Positions 50,356 through 61,929 of a stretch of DNA of 64,000 nucleotides are shown one piece after another (positions within the stretch are counted from its first letter, which is position 1; every line of letters begins with the position of its first letter). The DNA lies in NCBI RefSeq assembly GCF_900114825.1, contig NZ_FOUI01000002.1, positions 248,001 to 312,000 of the forward strand, written 5' to 3'. The notes under the pieces were generated by a model. It did no database searches. It saw nothing but the letters and a program-made list of their open reading frames with translations, and was not told the DNA's origin. Source of the stretch: Halopseudomonas yangmingensis (GTDB lineage Bacteria; Pseudomonadota; Gammaproteobacteria; Pseudomonadales; Pseudomonadaceae). A program made the position numbers and the translations under genes.

Positions 50356-51136
50356 ATTGGTCGCTGTCGCGCCCCTCAAGGTGGTCATGCAAGGCAATGA
50401 ATTGCTGGGTCAGCTTGTGCCGGCCATCGAGAAAAATCAGCGGCGTGTTGACCTGATGCGACTCGCGCATGCGCACCGAGCTGGCCAGATGTACCGGCAA
50501 CACCGGCAGCCCCTCGGCGACCAGTTCGTCAATCATCTGCTGCGGCAGGGTTGCACGCGGTTGGAACTGGTTGACCACGATGCCCTCAACCTGCAGATCC
50601 TCGTTGTGTTCCTCGCGAATGTCTTCCAGCTCACGCAGCAGGCCATACAGTGCCTGGCGCGAGAAGGCGTCACAGTCGAAGGGGATCAGGCAGCGATCGG
50701 CTGCGATCAGCGCGGATATAGTGTAGAAGTTGAAGGCCGGCGCGGTATCGATATAGATCCGCTCGTAGCTGCCCTTGAGTTCCTTCAGCAGCTTGCGCAG
50801 CTTCTGGATCTTGTAGCGCGACTCCAGCTTGTGCTGGAGTTCCGCCAGTTCCGGACTGGCTGACATCAGCCAGAGGTTCTCGAAGGGCGTCTCGCTGACA
50901 TAGGACTCGGCCTTGCGGCTGAACAGGCTGGCCGACAGGGTTTCACTGAAGAAATCGGCAATGCTCAACGGCACATCGGCCAGTCGCTCACCCATCAGGT
51001 AATGGCTGGAGTTGGCCTGCGGGTCCAGATCGATCACCAGCGTCTTGTAACCGGCGGCGGCACTGACAGCGGCCAGATTGCAGGCGATGCTGGACTTGCC
51101 GACACCGCCCTTCTGATTGAACACCACGCGACGCAT
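50354..51136 (-). CDS. Orphan ParA-family ATPase
   Basis: 260 residues with the deviant Walker A KGGVGKSS (9-16), VIDLDPQANSSHYL (switch-I/motif), IYIDTAPAFNFYT (Walker B region) and VVNQFQPRATLPQ. No ParB or centromere-like repeats are adjacent; neighbours are a Usp gene (convergent) and hemE upstream on the same strand 29 bases away. Such orphan ParAs position various cargo (chemoreceptors, envelope or metabolic complexes) rather than chromosomes. Cargo unknown. Confidence 0.88.
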   Translation of the reverse strand: MRRVVFNQKGGVGKSSIACNLAAVSAAAGYKTLVIDLDPQANSSHYLMGERLADVPLSIADFFSETLSASLFSRKAESYVSETPFENLWLMSASPELAELQHKLESRYKIQKLRKLLKELKGSYERIYIDTAPAFNFYTISALIAADRCLIPFDCDAFSRQALYGLLRELEDIREEHNEDLQVEGIVVNQFQPRATLPQQMIDELVAEGLPVLPVHLASSVRMRESHQVNTPLIFLDGRHKLTQQFIALHDHLEGRDSDQ

Positions 51137-51165
51137 GTTTCTCTCCTTGAATGCGACGGCGCCCG

Positions 51166-52248
51166 TTACAGGGCTACCGCCGAGGGATCGTGATAAACCG
51201 CTGACAATTCGTGTACGGCCTCGATAAAGGCGCCAGCATGCGCCGGATCAACCTCAGGGGTAATACCATGCCCGAGGTTGAATACATGACCATTGCCTTT
51301 GCCATAGCTAGCTAGAATCCGCGCCACTTCCTCGCGGATCGACTGCGGGCTGGCATACAGCACGCTGGGGTCCATATTGCCCTGCAGCGCGACTTTACTG
51401 CCAACCCGCGAGCGCGCCACACCGATATCGATGGTCCAGTCCAGGCCCAGTGCATCGGCACCGGTGTCAGCCATGCTTTCCAGCCACAGGCCACCGTTCT
51501 TGGTGAACAGGATCACCGGAATCTTGCGACCCTCATGCTCGCGAATCAGCCCGGCAACAATCTTGCGCATATAGGCCAGCGAGAACTTCTGGTAGGCATC
51601 CGCCGACAGGTTGCCGCCCCAGGTATCGAAGATCTGCACGGCCTGGGCGCCGGCCAGAATCTGCCCGTTCAGATAGGCGATAACCGCGTCAGCCAGCTTA
51701 TCCAACAGCAGGTGCATGGCCTGCGGATCGTTGTAGAGCATGGCCTTGCTCTTGCGGAAATCCTTGGAGGAGCCACCCTCGACCATGTAGGTCGCCAGGG
51801 TCCAGGGGCTGCCGGAGAAGCCGATCAGCGGCACCCGGCCATTCAGCTCGCGGCGGATGGTACGCACGGCATCCATCACATAGCCAAGGTCCTGTTGTGG
51901 GTCAGGGATTGGCAGGGCCTGAATATCCGCCAGCGTATCAATCCGCTTGCGAAACCGCGGACCTTCGCCGGTCTCGAAGTACAGGCCCAGGCCCATGGCA
52001 TCGGGTATGGTAAGGATGTCGGAAAACAGGATGGCGGCATCCAGCGGATAGCGCTCCAGCGGCTGCAGGGTTACTTCACAGGCCATCTCGGGGTTCATGC
52101 ACAGCCCCATGAAGTCGCCAGCACGAGCACGGCTGGCGCGGTACTCCGGCAGATAGCGTCCGGCCTGGCGCATCATCCATACCGGCGTGACATCCACGGG
52201 TTGACGCAGCAGGGCGCGCAGGAAGCGATCATTTTTCAGTTCGGTCAT
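51166..52248 (-). CDS. hemE: Uroporphyrinogen III decarboxylase
   Basis: Decarboxylates uroporphyrinogen III to coproporphyrinogen III in haem synthesis. ATG at 52248 ([19 protein letters not shown]) gives 360 residues. Signature [16 protein letters not shown] (about 22-37), [14 protein letters not shown] with the catalytic Asp, [17 protein letters not shown] and the C-terminal [13 protein letters not shown]. Follows gltD in the same direction with a 122-base gap, the conserved pseudomonad order. Confidence 0.96.
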   Translation of the reverse strand: MTELKNDRFLRALLRQPVDVTPVWMMRQAGRYLPEYRASRARAGDFMGLCMNPEMACEVTLQPLERYPLDAAILFSDILTIPDAMGLGLYFETGEGPRFRKRIDTLADIQALPIPDPQQDLGYVMDAVRTIRRELNGRVPLIGFSGSPWTLATYMVEGGSSKDFRKSKAMLYNDPQAMHLLLDKLADAVIAYLNGQILAGAQAVQIFDTWGGNLSADAYQKFSLAYMRKIVAGLIREHEGRKIPVILFTKNGGLWLESMADTGADALGLDWTIDIGVARSRVGSKVALQGNMDPSVLYASPQSIREEVARILASYGKGNGHVFNLGHGITPEVDPAHAGAFIEAVHELSAVYHDPSAVAL

Positions 52249-52370
52249 GGGGCTGGTATCCGTTTGCAGAATCAGCGGGCATTGTACCGACATTTACTGG
52301 GAAAGATCAGGCCCGGTGCGGCAAAGGGGCGCAGCGCGCCCCCATACAGATATGACAGCCCGTGCGCCCG

Positions 52371-53801
<1,431 letters not shown>

Positions 53802-53811
53802 TCATTCGCAT

Positions 53812-53876
53812 CGGCAGCGCAAGCTGCCGTGCAGCAATCCTCTCGGCCTGATGCCGGCACCCGCAGGCTGCCGGCA
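53812..53876 (-). other. Two stable hairpins between gltB and gltD
   Basis: CGGCAGC-GCAA-GCTGCCG (53812-53829) and TGCCGGCA...TGCCGGCA (53852-53859 with 53869-53876). REP-like RNA structures that could tune relative levels of the two subunits or protect the gltB mRNA end. No U-run, so not a full terminator. Confidence 0.6.
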
Positions 53877-53892
53877 CACTCGGGTCAGTCGC

Positions 53893-56800
53893 TTACTGCG
53901 GGCTGGCCATGGTGGTGGTCAGCAGCGAGCGCAGACTGGCGGCTTTCGGCTTGACCAGCCAGAAACGCCGCACATAGTTGTCCAGATCCTCCAGCACCTC
54001 GGCACCCCAGGCACTGCCGGTCTCCGCCACATACTCCTCCAGCACGCTGGCCAGGTGGCTGCGGTAGGCCTCCATAGGTTCGCCGGTAATCCGCTGCAGC
54101 TCGACCAGCTCATGGTTGAGCTTGTCGAAGAAGCTGTTCTCCAGGTCGAGTACGTAGGCAAAACCGCCGGTCATGCCGGCACCGAAGTTGTAGCCGGTCT
54201 TCCCCAGCACACAGACCAGACCGCCGGTCATGTACTCGCAGCAATGGTCGCCGGCACCCTCGATCACCGCATGGGCTCCCGAGTTGCGCACAGCGAACCG
54301 CTCGCCGGCAGTGCCGGCGGCAAACAACCGGCCACCAGTGGCACCATACAGACAGGTGTTACCGATGATCGCGGTCTGTTCGCTGCGGAACGGGCTGCCG
54401 GCTGGCGGTACTATCACCAGTTTGCCGCCGGTCATGCCCTTGCCGACGTAGTCGTTGGCATCCCCTTCCAGGTGCATGTGCAGGCCGCCCAGGTTCCATA
54501 CCCCGAAGCTCTGACCGGCAGTCCCCTTGAAGCGGAATACCACCGGCGCCTCAGCCATTCCCTGATTGCCATGCCGCTTGGCAATCTCGCCGGAAACCCG
54601 GGCACCAATCGAGCGATCACAGTTGGTCAGCGGCAGACTGAACTCGCCGCCGCTCAGTGACTCGATCGCCGGCAGCGCCAGCTCAACCATCTGTTCGGCA
54701 GTGTTGCCCGGATCGAACGGCGGGTTGCGCGGCACCTGACAGAACTGCGGCTTGTCCGCCGGTACCAGGTCGCTGCCAAGCAACGGGCTCAGATCGAGGT
54801 TCTGCTGCTTGCCGGTGCTGCCGGGCAGCAGTTCGAGCAGATCGGTACGCCCGATAAGCTCTTCCAGACTGCGCACACCCAGCTTCGCCAGCCACTCACG
54901 GGTTTCCATGGCGACATAGGTGAAGAAGTTCATCACCATTTCCACAGTGCCAATGTAGTGGTTATCGCGCAGTTGCTGGTTCTGCGTAGCGACCCCGGTA
55001 GCGCAGTTGTTCAGGTGACAGATGCGCAGGTACTTGCAGCCCAGCGCGATCATCGGCGCAGTACCGAAACCGAAGCTTTCCGCCCCGAGAATCGCCGCCT
55101 TGACCACATCCAGACCGGTCTTCAGACCGCCATCGGTCTGCACCCGCACCTTGCCACGCAAATCATTGCCACGCAGGGTCTGATGCGCCTCGGACAGGCC
55201 CAGCTCCCAGGGCGAACCGGCATACTTGATCGAGGTCAGCGGCGAAGCACCGGTACCACCGTCATACCCGGAAATGGTGATCAGGTCGGCATAGGCCTTG
55301 GCCACACCGGCAGCGATGGTCCCTACGCCGGGCTCGGCCACCAACTTGACCGATACCAGCGCCTGCGGGTTGACCTGCTTGAGGTCATAAATCAGCTGGG
55401 CCAGATCCTCGATTGAATAGATGTCATGGTGCGGCGGCGGCGAAATCAGTGTGACGCCGGGCACCGCATAACGCAGCCGGGCAATCAGCTTGTTGACCTT
55501 GCCACCCGGCAACTGGCCACCCTCGCCGGGCTTGGCGCCCTGGGCCAGCTTGATCTGCAACACCTCGGCGTTGACCAGGTACTCGGCAGTTACCCCGAAA
55601 CGTCCGGAGGCCACCTGCTTGATCTTCGAGCTGCGTACGGTGCCATAGCGTGCCGGGTCTTCCCCGCCCTCGCCGGAGTTGGAGCGCGCACCCAGCCGGT
55701 TCATCGCCTCGGCAATTGCCTCATGGGCCTCGGGTGACAGCGCGCCCAGCGAGATGCCCGCCGAGTCGAAACGCTTGAGAATCTGCTCCAGCGGCTCAAC
55801 CTGGTCCAGCGCCAGAGGGGTCGCCGCCTCGCGCAATTGCATCAGGTCACGCAGTGCCGCCACCGGTCGCTGATTGACGATGGCCGCGTACTGCAGGTAC
55901 TTGTCGTAGCTGTCGCCCTGCACCGCATCCTGCAGTGCGCGCACCACATCCGGGTTGTAGGCGTGATACTCGCCGCCGTGCACGAACTTCAGCAATCCGC
56001 CCTGCTGGATCGACTTGCGCGCACTCCAGGCCTCGGCCGCCAGCAATGCCTGCTCGGCCTGCAGGTCACAGAAACGCGCCCCCTGAATACGGCTCGAGAC
56101 GCCACGGAAGCAGCGCTCCACCACTTCCTCGGACAGTCCGACCGCCTCGAACAGCTGGGCACCCCGGTAGGAAGCCACGGTGGAGATACCCATCTTCGAC
56201 AGTATCTTCAGCAGGCCCTTGGCGATGCCCTTGCGGTAACTTTTCATTACCTCGTAGACATCACCGATGATCTCACCGGTGCGGATCAAATCGCCCAGCA
56301 CCTCATAGGCCAGGTAGGGATAGACCGCGCTGGCGCCAAAACCGATCAGTACGGCGAAGTGGTGCGGATCACGTGCAGTGGCAGTTTCCACCAGAATGTT
56401 GCAATCACAACGCAAACCTACGGCAACCAGATGATGGTGTACCGCACCCACCGCCAGCGAGGCATGCACCGGCAGTTTGCCTGGCTCGATGGCCCGGTCA
56501 CTCAGCACCAGCAGGGTCTTGCCGGCCCGTACTGCCGCTTCGGCCTCGGCGGTAATGCGCTGCAGCGCTTCCTCCAGCGGCTGCTCGGCCGGTGCGTTCA
56601 GCTCGATCAACTGGTGGGCAAAACCCGGTCGCTGCAGTTCAAGGATATTGCGCCACTTGGCTGGTGACAGCACCGGCATGGTCAGGATCACCCGATTGGC
56701 ATGCTCGGCGGTTTCCTCGAACACATTTCGCTCGGCACCCAGACAGGTTTCCAGCGACATCACCACGGCCTCACGCAGCGGGTCGATGGCCGGGTTGGTG

Positions 56801-58341
56801 ACCTGGGCAAACTGCTGGCGGAAATAGTCATACACCGAACGCACCCGGCTGGACAGCACTGCCATCGGCGTGTCATCGCCCATCGAACCGACTGCTTCCT
56901 GGCCATTCTCACCCAGCGGACGCAGCACCTGATCACGCTCCTCGAAGCTGACCTGGAACATCTTCATGTACTGGTTCAGACGTTCCGGCTCAAGGAAGTC
57001 ACTGCCATGGTCTCGGTCATCCAGTCGCCCCTGCAGACGCAAGGCGTTCTCCTTCAGCCACTTGCGATAGGGATGGCGCGACTTCAGCCGGTTGGCAATT
57101 TCATCGGTATGCAGCAGCTCGCCGGTCTGGGTATCAACGGCAAGTATCTGGCCGGGCCCCACTCGGCCCTTGCTCACCACATCCTCCGGCCGGTAGTTCC
57201 ACACGCCGATTTCCGAGGCCAGGGTGATATAGCCGTTCCGGGTAATCACGTAACGTGCCGGGCGCAGGCCATTGCGGTCAAGCATGCACACCGCATGGCG
57301 GCCTTCGGTCAGCACCAGACCCGCCGGGCCGTCCCAGGCTTCCATGTGCATCGAGTTGTATTCGTAGAAGGCCCGCAAATCGGCGTCCATGGTCTCGACG
57401 TTCTGCCAGGCCGGCGGGACTATCATGCGCACCGCACGGAACAGATCCATGCCACCGGTCACCAGCAACTCCAGCATGTTGTCCATGCTCGACGAGTCTG
57501 ATCCGGTGACATTGACCAGCGGCGCCAGCGACTGCAACTCAGGCAAAACCGGATTGACGAACTTGTTGCGCCGCGCGTGTGCCCAGTTGCGATTGGCGGT
57601 GATGGTGTTGATCTCGCCGTTATGCGCCAGCAAGCGGAACGGCTGCGCCAACGGCCACTTCGGCAAGGTATTGGTGGAGAAGCGCTGGTGGAATACGCAG
57701 ATTGCCGTCTGCATGCGCTGATCAGCCAGATCCGGGTAGAAGCTGGCCAGATCGGCCGGCATCATCAGGCCCTTGTAAGAAATCACCCGGTTCGACAGGC
57801 TGCAGACATAAAAATTCTCGTCGTCCTGCATGGCAATTTCTGCCTTGCGCCGCACGCAGAACAACCGGGTGGCGAACTGCTGTTCGTCCAGCCCTTCACC
57901 GGAAACAAACAGCTGACTGATATGCGGCATGCGTTCCAGCGCCAGAGGCCCCAGCACCGAATCATCCACCGGCACCTCACGCCAGCCCAGCAACTGCAGC
58001 TGCTGATCTGCCACTGCAGCGGCAAAGGCATCACGGGCACGCTGCTGGGCCTCGGCACTACGGCCACTGAACAGCATCCCAACGGCATATTGCTGCGGCA
58101 GACTGACAGACAATTGCTCCTCGGCAACCGCACGCATAAAGGCATCCGGCATCTGCAGCAACAGGCCGCAGCCATCACCGGTCTTGCCATCAGCATTGAT
58201 GCCGCCGCGGTGTGTCATGCAGGTCAGCGCCTCAATGGCTGTCTGCAGCAAATGATGGCTGGGGTATCCATGCATGTGGGCAATCAGACCAAAGCCACAG
58301 TTGTCCCTGAACTGTTCAGGCTGATACAGACCTGCTTTCAT
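53893..58341 (-). CDS. gltB: Glutamate synthase (NADPH) large subunit
   Basis: 1482-residue subunit producing two glutamates from glutamine and 2-oxoglutarate. Starts [20 protein letters not shown]: Cys15 is the amidotransferase nucleophile exposed after removal of a 14-residue propeptide. Domains in order: class II amidotransferase (15 to about 430), central domain, FMN/3Fe-4S synthase domain (about 790-1190; [25 protein letters not shown], and the [12 protein letters not shown] cluster) and the C-terminal GXGXG beta-helix (about 1240-1440). Full length, no disruption. Confidence 0.97.
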   Translation of the reverse strand: MKAGLYQPEQFRDNCGFGLIAHMHGYPSHHLLQTAIEALTCMTHRGGINADGKTGDGCGLLLQMPDAFMRAVAEEQLSVSLPQQYAVGMLFSGRSAEAQQRARDAFAAAVADQQLQLLGWREVPVDDSVLGPLALERMPHISQLFVSGEGLDEQQFATRLFCVRRKAEIAMQDDENFYVCSLSNRVISYKGLMMPADLASFYPDLADQRMQTAICVFHQRFSTNTLPKWPLAQPFRLLAHNGEINTITANRNWAHARRNKFVNPVLPELQSLAPLVNVTGSDSSSMDNMLELLVTGGMDLFRAVRMIVPPAWQNVETMDADLRAFYEYNSMHMEAWDGPAGLVLTEGRHAVCMLDRNGLRPARYVITRNGYITLASEIGVWNYRPEDVVSKGRVGPGQILAVDTQTGELLHTDEIANRLKSRHPYRKWLKENALRLQGRLDDRDHGSDFLEPERLNQYMKMFQVSFEERDQVLRPLGENGQEAVGSMGDDTPMAVLSSRVRSVYDYFRQQFAQVTNPAIDPLREAVVMSLETCLGAERNVFEETAEHANRVILTMPVLSPAKWRNILELQRPGFAHQLIELNAPAEQPLEEALQRITAEAEAAVRAGKTLLVLSDRAIEPGKLPVHASLAVGAVHHHLVAVGLRCDCNILVETATARDPHHFAVLIGFGASAVYPYLAYEVLGDLIRTGEIIGDVYEVMKSYRKGIAKGLLKILSKMGISTVASYRGAQLFEAVGLSEEVVERCFRGVSSRIQGARFCDLQAEQALLAAEAWSARKSIQQGGLLKFVHGGEYHAYNPDVVRALQDAVQGDSYDKYLQYAAIVNQRPVAALRDLMQLREAATPLALDQVEPLEQILKRFDSAGISLGALSPEAHEAIAEAMNRLGARSNSGEGGEDPARYGTVRSSKIKQVASGRFGVTAEYLVNAEVLQIKLAQGAKPGEGGQLPGGKVNKLIARLRYAVPGVTLISPPPHHDIYSIEDLAQLIYDLKQVNPQALVSVKLVAEPGVGTIAAGVAKAYADLITISGYDGGTGASPLTSIKYAGSPWELGLSEAHQTLRGNDLRGKVRVQTDGGLKTGLDVVKAAILGAESFGFGTAPMIALGCKYLRICHLNNCATGVATQNQQLRDNHYIGTVEMVMNFFTYVAMETREWLAKLGVRSLEELIGRTDLLELLPGSTGKQQNLDLSPLLGSDLVPADKPQFCQVPRNPPFDPGNTAEQMVELALPAIESLSGGEFSLPLTNCDRSIGARVSGEIAKRHGNQGMAEAPVVFRFKGTAGQSFGVWNLGGLHMHLEGDANDYVGKGMTGGKLVIVPPAGSPFRSEQTAIIGNTCLYGATGGRLFAAGTAGERFAVRNSGAHAVIEGAGDHCCEYMTGGLVCVLGKTGYNFGAGMTGGFAYVLDLENSFFDKLNHELVELQRITGEPMEAYRSHLASVLEEYVAETGSAWGAEVLEDLDNYVRRFWLVKPKAASLRSLLTTTMASPQ

Positions 58342-58711
58342 AGACTCGACTCTCTGTAACGGATCACGGGCTGGCTGCTGGCCGCACCACAGCGGCGCAC
58401 CGACCAGTCAGCCTCGAATTGGAGCACGATTGTAGCTGCCGAATGTCGTGCTCACAAATTTTTTTGACGCATTTACGAATTTAAATGTCGTTAAAAAGAA
58501 AGCTTTTATTGCATGACAGCGAACCAAAAACGTGCAGCACTATCGCGTTGCGCACCGATGTGGTGCGAAGCATCTTCAGGGCGCCCTAATATGGCACCGG
58601 GATCGCACACTGGCTGCCATTCACGCACCCTGACAGCACATTCCAAGCAAGAAAAAGGCCACCTTCAAGGTGGCCTTTGGGTTATGTGTCGACGGGTACC
58701 GACGGATCAAC
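58342..58711. other. gltB upstream region and end of the DamX-like operon
   Basis: 370 bases without a gene. It contains AT-rich sequence around 58455-58510, likely the gltB promoter, the short inverted repeat CGCACC/GGTGCG (58551-58567) and, at its far end, the terminator at 58654-58678. No regulator site could be identified with confidence. Confidence 0.5.
58654..58678 (-). terminator. Intrinsic terminator of the aroK-aroB-damX-like operon
   Basis: Stem AAAGGCCACC/GGTGGCCTTT with a five-base loop; on the minus strand it ends in GGCCTTTTTC, 34 bases after the DamX-like stop. Confidence 0.88.
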
Positions 58712-60268
58712 TCAGGGCAAGGCCTGCTGAACACTGCCGATACTGCGCGGCCAGGGGGACTGGCGGCGCAGGTTTTCTGGAAGTTTTGCTATCGCTTGCT
58801 GCGCGCGCTGACGATCCGCATACACACCTTGGGTCACCACATACCAGGGCTTGCCCTCATGGGTAGTCTCAAGCAAAGCCAGATCACTCAACTGACGGTG
58901 CTGTGCTGCAAAATCCAGTGCGGCCTGACGCGAACGACTGCCCAGCAACTGCAGAACATACTCATTGGCTTTGCGCTGCCGGTACCAGTCAGCGCCGTGC
59001 AAGCCACCTGCTGGCGCAACAGTGCGCGCCGGAGGCTCGTTTGTACGAGCAGCTGGAGCTGGAGCTGGAGTTGGAGCGGCTGCAGGCTGACTGGCCGGCG
59101 GCTGTGCCATAGCTGCTGGCACTGCTGCCGGCACAGGTTCCGCAGCAACAACCGGCGCCACCGTCGCAACAGGTCTGTCTTGCGGCGGCGCAACCACATC
59201 CGGCTCAGCATCAACCTCAGGAAGTACGGGCGGCGGCACAGGCTCACTGACCACATCCGCCGCCAGTGACTCTTCCAGCTCATCCTCGGCAACCGCCTGC
59301 AGCGCAGCCGCCTGACCTGACTGCACAGGTAACGATGGCTGCGGCGGCGCTTCCATGCTGGCCTCCACCACCGGTTCTGGCAACTGCAAGACGGTTCTGG
59401 CCGGCTCCTGCGGTGTATCCCCCATCCGCCAGGCAATCAGGACGCCGACACCCACCAGCACCAAGGCAGCCAGTGAACGCCATGGCATCGCTGGCAGGCT
59501 ACGCGCAGCTGCGACCGGCTCGTCTTCTGTAGCCAGCAACTCTCTGGCCAGCTCATTGATACGGCCATGCCAGCCCTCGCTGTGCTCGTGCAGCCACTCA
59601 AGCTGGGCTTCATCGAACAACTCGATACCCTGCCCTGCCGCCTCAAGCCTTTCGGTCAGATAAACGGCCATTTCGCCGGCATCCAGAGGCTTGAGCAAAA
59701 TACGCTGCAACCAATCGCCGTCCAACGGGGATTCCACTTGGAGCAGGAGCCGCTCGACAGCTCCATCTGCAAACAAAAACAGGCGGACACCGTCCTTTTG
59801 ACCCGCTCCAGCCACATCGAGCAACATCTGCAGCGCAGCGGCAGTCAGCAACTGCGCATCATCCACCACCAGCCAGACCTGCATGCCGGTGCGCGCAAGA
59901 TTTTGTGCGGCTTCCAGTAATGCCGCCTCATCGCGACCGGAAACACCCACCGCAAGGCAGGCATGGGCCAGCAACTGCTCTGCATCAGGCATGTCTTTTC
60001 CAGACATAACAACTGATTGCACGCTGTTCTTGTCGCTACTGACAACCAGTGCCTGTCTCAACAGCGTCTTGCCGCTTCCCTCAGGGCCGCTGACCAGAAC
60101 AGGCCGGTCGCCAAAGCGAGCAAAGTGGTGTAGCTGCGCAAGTACTTCCTTACGCTTTGGCTGGAAAAAACGAAATCCGGCAGGCCGCGGAGCAAACGGA
60201 TCATGTTTGAGCTGAAACCTCTCCAGCCAGTCCTCGGTAGCTGCAAAGGACTGCATATCATCGCGCAT
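58712..60268 (-). CDS. DamX-like AAA ATPase with SPOR domain
   Basis: 518 residues. N-terminal ExeA-like AAA ATPase (about 15-240; Walker A GPEGSGKT, Walker [12 protein letters not shown]), one TM helix (about 270-288, [18 protein letters not shown]), a long Pro/Ala/Val-rich periplasmic linker (about 300-425), and a C-terminal SPOR domain (about 435-515; [36 protein letters not shown]). SPOR domains bind denuded septal peptidoglycan, so a cell-division role is expected. ATG 60268 overlaps aroB by 11 bases and has GGAG upstream; 60256 is an alternative. Follows aroB as in other pseudomonads. Confidence 0.88.
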   Translation of the reverse strand: MRDDMQSFAATEDWLERFQLKHDPFAPRPAGFRFFQPKRKEVLAQLHHFARFGDRPVLVSGPEGSGKTLLRQALVVSSDKNSVQSVVMSGKDMPDAEQLLAHACLAVGVSGRDEAALLEAAQNLARTGMQVWLVVDDAQLLTAAALQMLLDVAGAGQKDGVRLFLFADGAVERLLLQVESPLDGDWLQRILLKPLDAGEMAVYLTERLEAAGQGIELFDEAQLEWLHEHSEGWHGRINELARELLATEDEPVAAARSLPAMPWRSLAALVLVGVGVLIAWRMGDTPQEPARTVLQLPEPVVEASMEAPPQPSLPVQSGQAAALQAVAEDELEESLAADVVSEPVPPPVLPEVDAEPDVVAPPQDRPVATVAPVVAAEPVPAAVPAAMAQPPASQPAAAPTPAPAPAARTNEPPARTVAPAGGLHGADWYRQRKANEYVLQLLGSRSRQAALDFAAQHRQLSDLALLETTHEGKPWYVVTQGVYADRQRAQQAIAKLPENLRRQSPWPRSIGSVQQALP

Positions 60269-61343
60269 TACAGGCGTGCTCCAGAGTTGAAATCAATGCT
60301 TGCGGGGCAAACTCACCGGTTACCACCGCCTCTCCCAGCTGTTTCAAAAGAACCAGCCGTAATTTTCCGTCCATCACTTTCTTGTCTACGGACATATGCA
60401 ACTGATAGTCGGCAACCTCCATGCCCTCAGGAGAGGAAACCGGCAAACCCGCAGCCGAAATCAGGCTGATTGCGCGCTGCTGATCCTGCTGTGTTATCCA
60501 GCCAAGTCGACGGGAAAGATCGGCAGCCATCACCATACCGGCGCCTACAGCCTCTCCGTGCAGCCAACGGCCATAACCGAGATGAGCTTCAATGGCATGC
60601 CCAAAGGTGTGCCCCAGGTTAAGAATGGCGCGGACGCCGCCTTCACGCTCATCGGCGGCTACCACCTCGGCCTTGATCTCGCAGGAACGTACGATCGCAT
60701 GAATTACCGCCGCGGCATCCAGCGTGCGCAGTTTTTGCATGTTCTGTTCAAGCCATGCCAGAAAACCGACGTCCCGAATCAACCCGTACTTGATGATCTC
60801 GGCCAGGCCCGCGCTTATTTCTCGCGCCGGCAAGGTGCGAAGCGTATCGGTATCCATGATTACTGCCTGAGGCTGGTAAAAAGCACCAATCATGTTCTTT
60901 CCGGCAGGGTGATTGATCCCGGTCTTGCCACCCACGGATGAATCAACCTGTGACAACAGCGTAGTAGGCACCTGAATGAAATCCACGCCGCGCTGGTATA
61001 TCGCCGCGGCAAAGCCCGTCATGTCGCCCACAACTCCGCCGCCCAGCGCAAGCAGACAACACTTTCGATCGAATCTGGCTTCCAGCAAAGCGTCCAGAAT
61101 TTGCTGCAGAACCGACCAGTTCTTGAAGGCCTCTCCGGTAGGCAACACCACAGAAATAACGCGCAACCCTTCCAGCTGGCGACTGACGGCCTCAAGATAC
61201 AGAGGCGCTACCGTATCGTCAGTAACGATACAGACTTGTGAACCCTTGATATGGCTGCGCAGCAGGTCTCCACGCGTAATGAGACCCGCTCCGGCAAGAA
61301 TTGGATAACTGCGATCGCCAAGATCAACCGAGATTTGCTGCAT
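60258..61343 (-). CDS. aroB: 3-dehydroquinate synthase
   Basis: Second enzyme of the shikimate pathway, converting DAHP to 3-dehydroquinate with NAD and Zn. ATG at 61343 ([18 protein letters not shown]) gives 361 residues. NAD site [17 protein letters not shown] (about 97-113), active-site [21 protein letters not shown] and zinc ligands in [16 protein letters not shown] (about 246) and [10 protein letters not shown]. Coupled to aroK upstream; 56 bases separate them. Confidence 0.97.
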   Translation of the reverse strand: MQQISVDLGDRSYPILAGAGLITRGDLLRSHIKGSQVCIVTDDTVAPLYLEAVSRQLEGLRVISVVLPTGEAFKNWSVLQQILDALLEARFDRKCCLLALGGGVVGDMTGFAAAIYQRGVDFIQVPTTLLSQVDSSVGGKTGINHPAGKNMIGAFYQPQAVIMDTDTLRTLPAREISAGLAEIIKYGLIRDVGFLAWLEQNMQKLRTLDAAAVIHAIVRSCEIKAEVVAADEREGGVRAILNLGHTFGHAIEAHLGYGRWLHGEAVGAGMVMAADLSRRLGWITQQDQQRAISLISAAGLPVSSPEGMEVADYQLHMSVDKKVMDGKLRLVLLKQLGEAVVTGEFAPQALISTLEHACNAR

Positions 61344-61399
61344 TATGTTCTCCCCTGCAAGGGGGACAAGAATACAACAGCCAGCGCCGAAAGGCTGCG

Positions 61400-61924
61400 T
61401 CAAAGCGCAGTACCGGCATCCTCGCGCAAGCGTGTAACTATGCTGGAAACAACACCCTTGGGGCCGCGCTGGTCTGTATCTATTACCAGGTCAGCAATTT
61501 CTCGATACAAGGGATCCCGTCTGGCCATCAGCTCGCGCAGCACCCTTTCCGGATCTGGCGTTTGCAACAAAGGCCGCTGGCGGTCCTTGGCCGTGCGCTG
61601 CAACTGCTGCTCGACACTGGTACGCAGGTACACCACCAAGCCATTGCCTTTCAGGGCATTGCGGTTGCTTTCACGCATTACCACGCCGCCACCGGTCGCC
61701 AGCACAATACCCTGCTCATGAACCAACTCGTCGATCATTGCTTCTTCGCGAAGACGAAAGCCTTCCTCGCCTTCCACATCGAATATCCATGGGATATCCG
61801 CACCGGTACGCGCTTCAATTTCGCGATCCGAGTCCTTGAAAGGGACGCCCAGTTCCCGGGCAAGAAGACGCCCGATGGTGCTTTTACCAGCACCCATCGG
61901 GCCAATCAGAAACACATTGTGCAA
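61400..61924 (-). CDS. aroK: Shikimate kinase
   Basis: Phosphorylates shikimate with ATP. 174 residues. P-loop GPMGAGKS (8-15), shikimate-binding DSDREIE (about 33-39) with FKDSD, ATGGGVV (about 78-84), and the lid KDRQRPLL (about 115). Starts five bases past the pilQ stop, so it is part of the pilQ-aroK-aroB transcript. Confidence 0.96.
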   Translation of the reverse strand: MHNVFLIGPMGAGKSTIGRLLARELGVPFKDSDREIEARTGADIPWIFDVEGEEGFRLREEAMIDELVHEQGIVLATGGGVVMRESNRNALKGNGLVVYLRTSVEQQLQRTAKDRQRPLLQTPDPERVLRELMARRDPLYREIADLVIDTDQRGPKGVVSSIVTRLREDAGTAL

Positions 61925-61929
61925 ACAGG

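Noticed and set aside
53812-53876. gltB-gltD hairpins as intrinsic terminator
   Set aside because: No U-run on either strand and gltD must be expressed with gltB; kept as mRNA structures only.
58594-58609. TGGCACCGGGATCGCA resembles a sigma-54 -24/-12 element
   Set aside because: The -12 half reads TCGC instead of TTGC and the orientation points away from gltB toward the terminator of the convergent operon.
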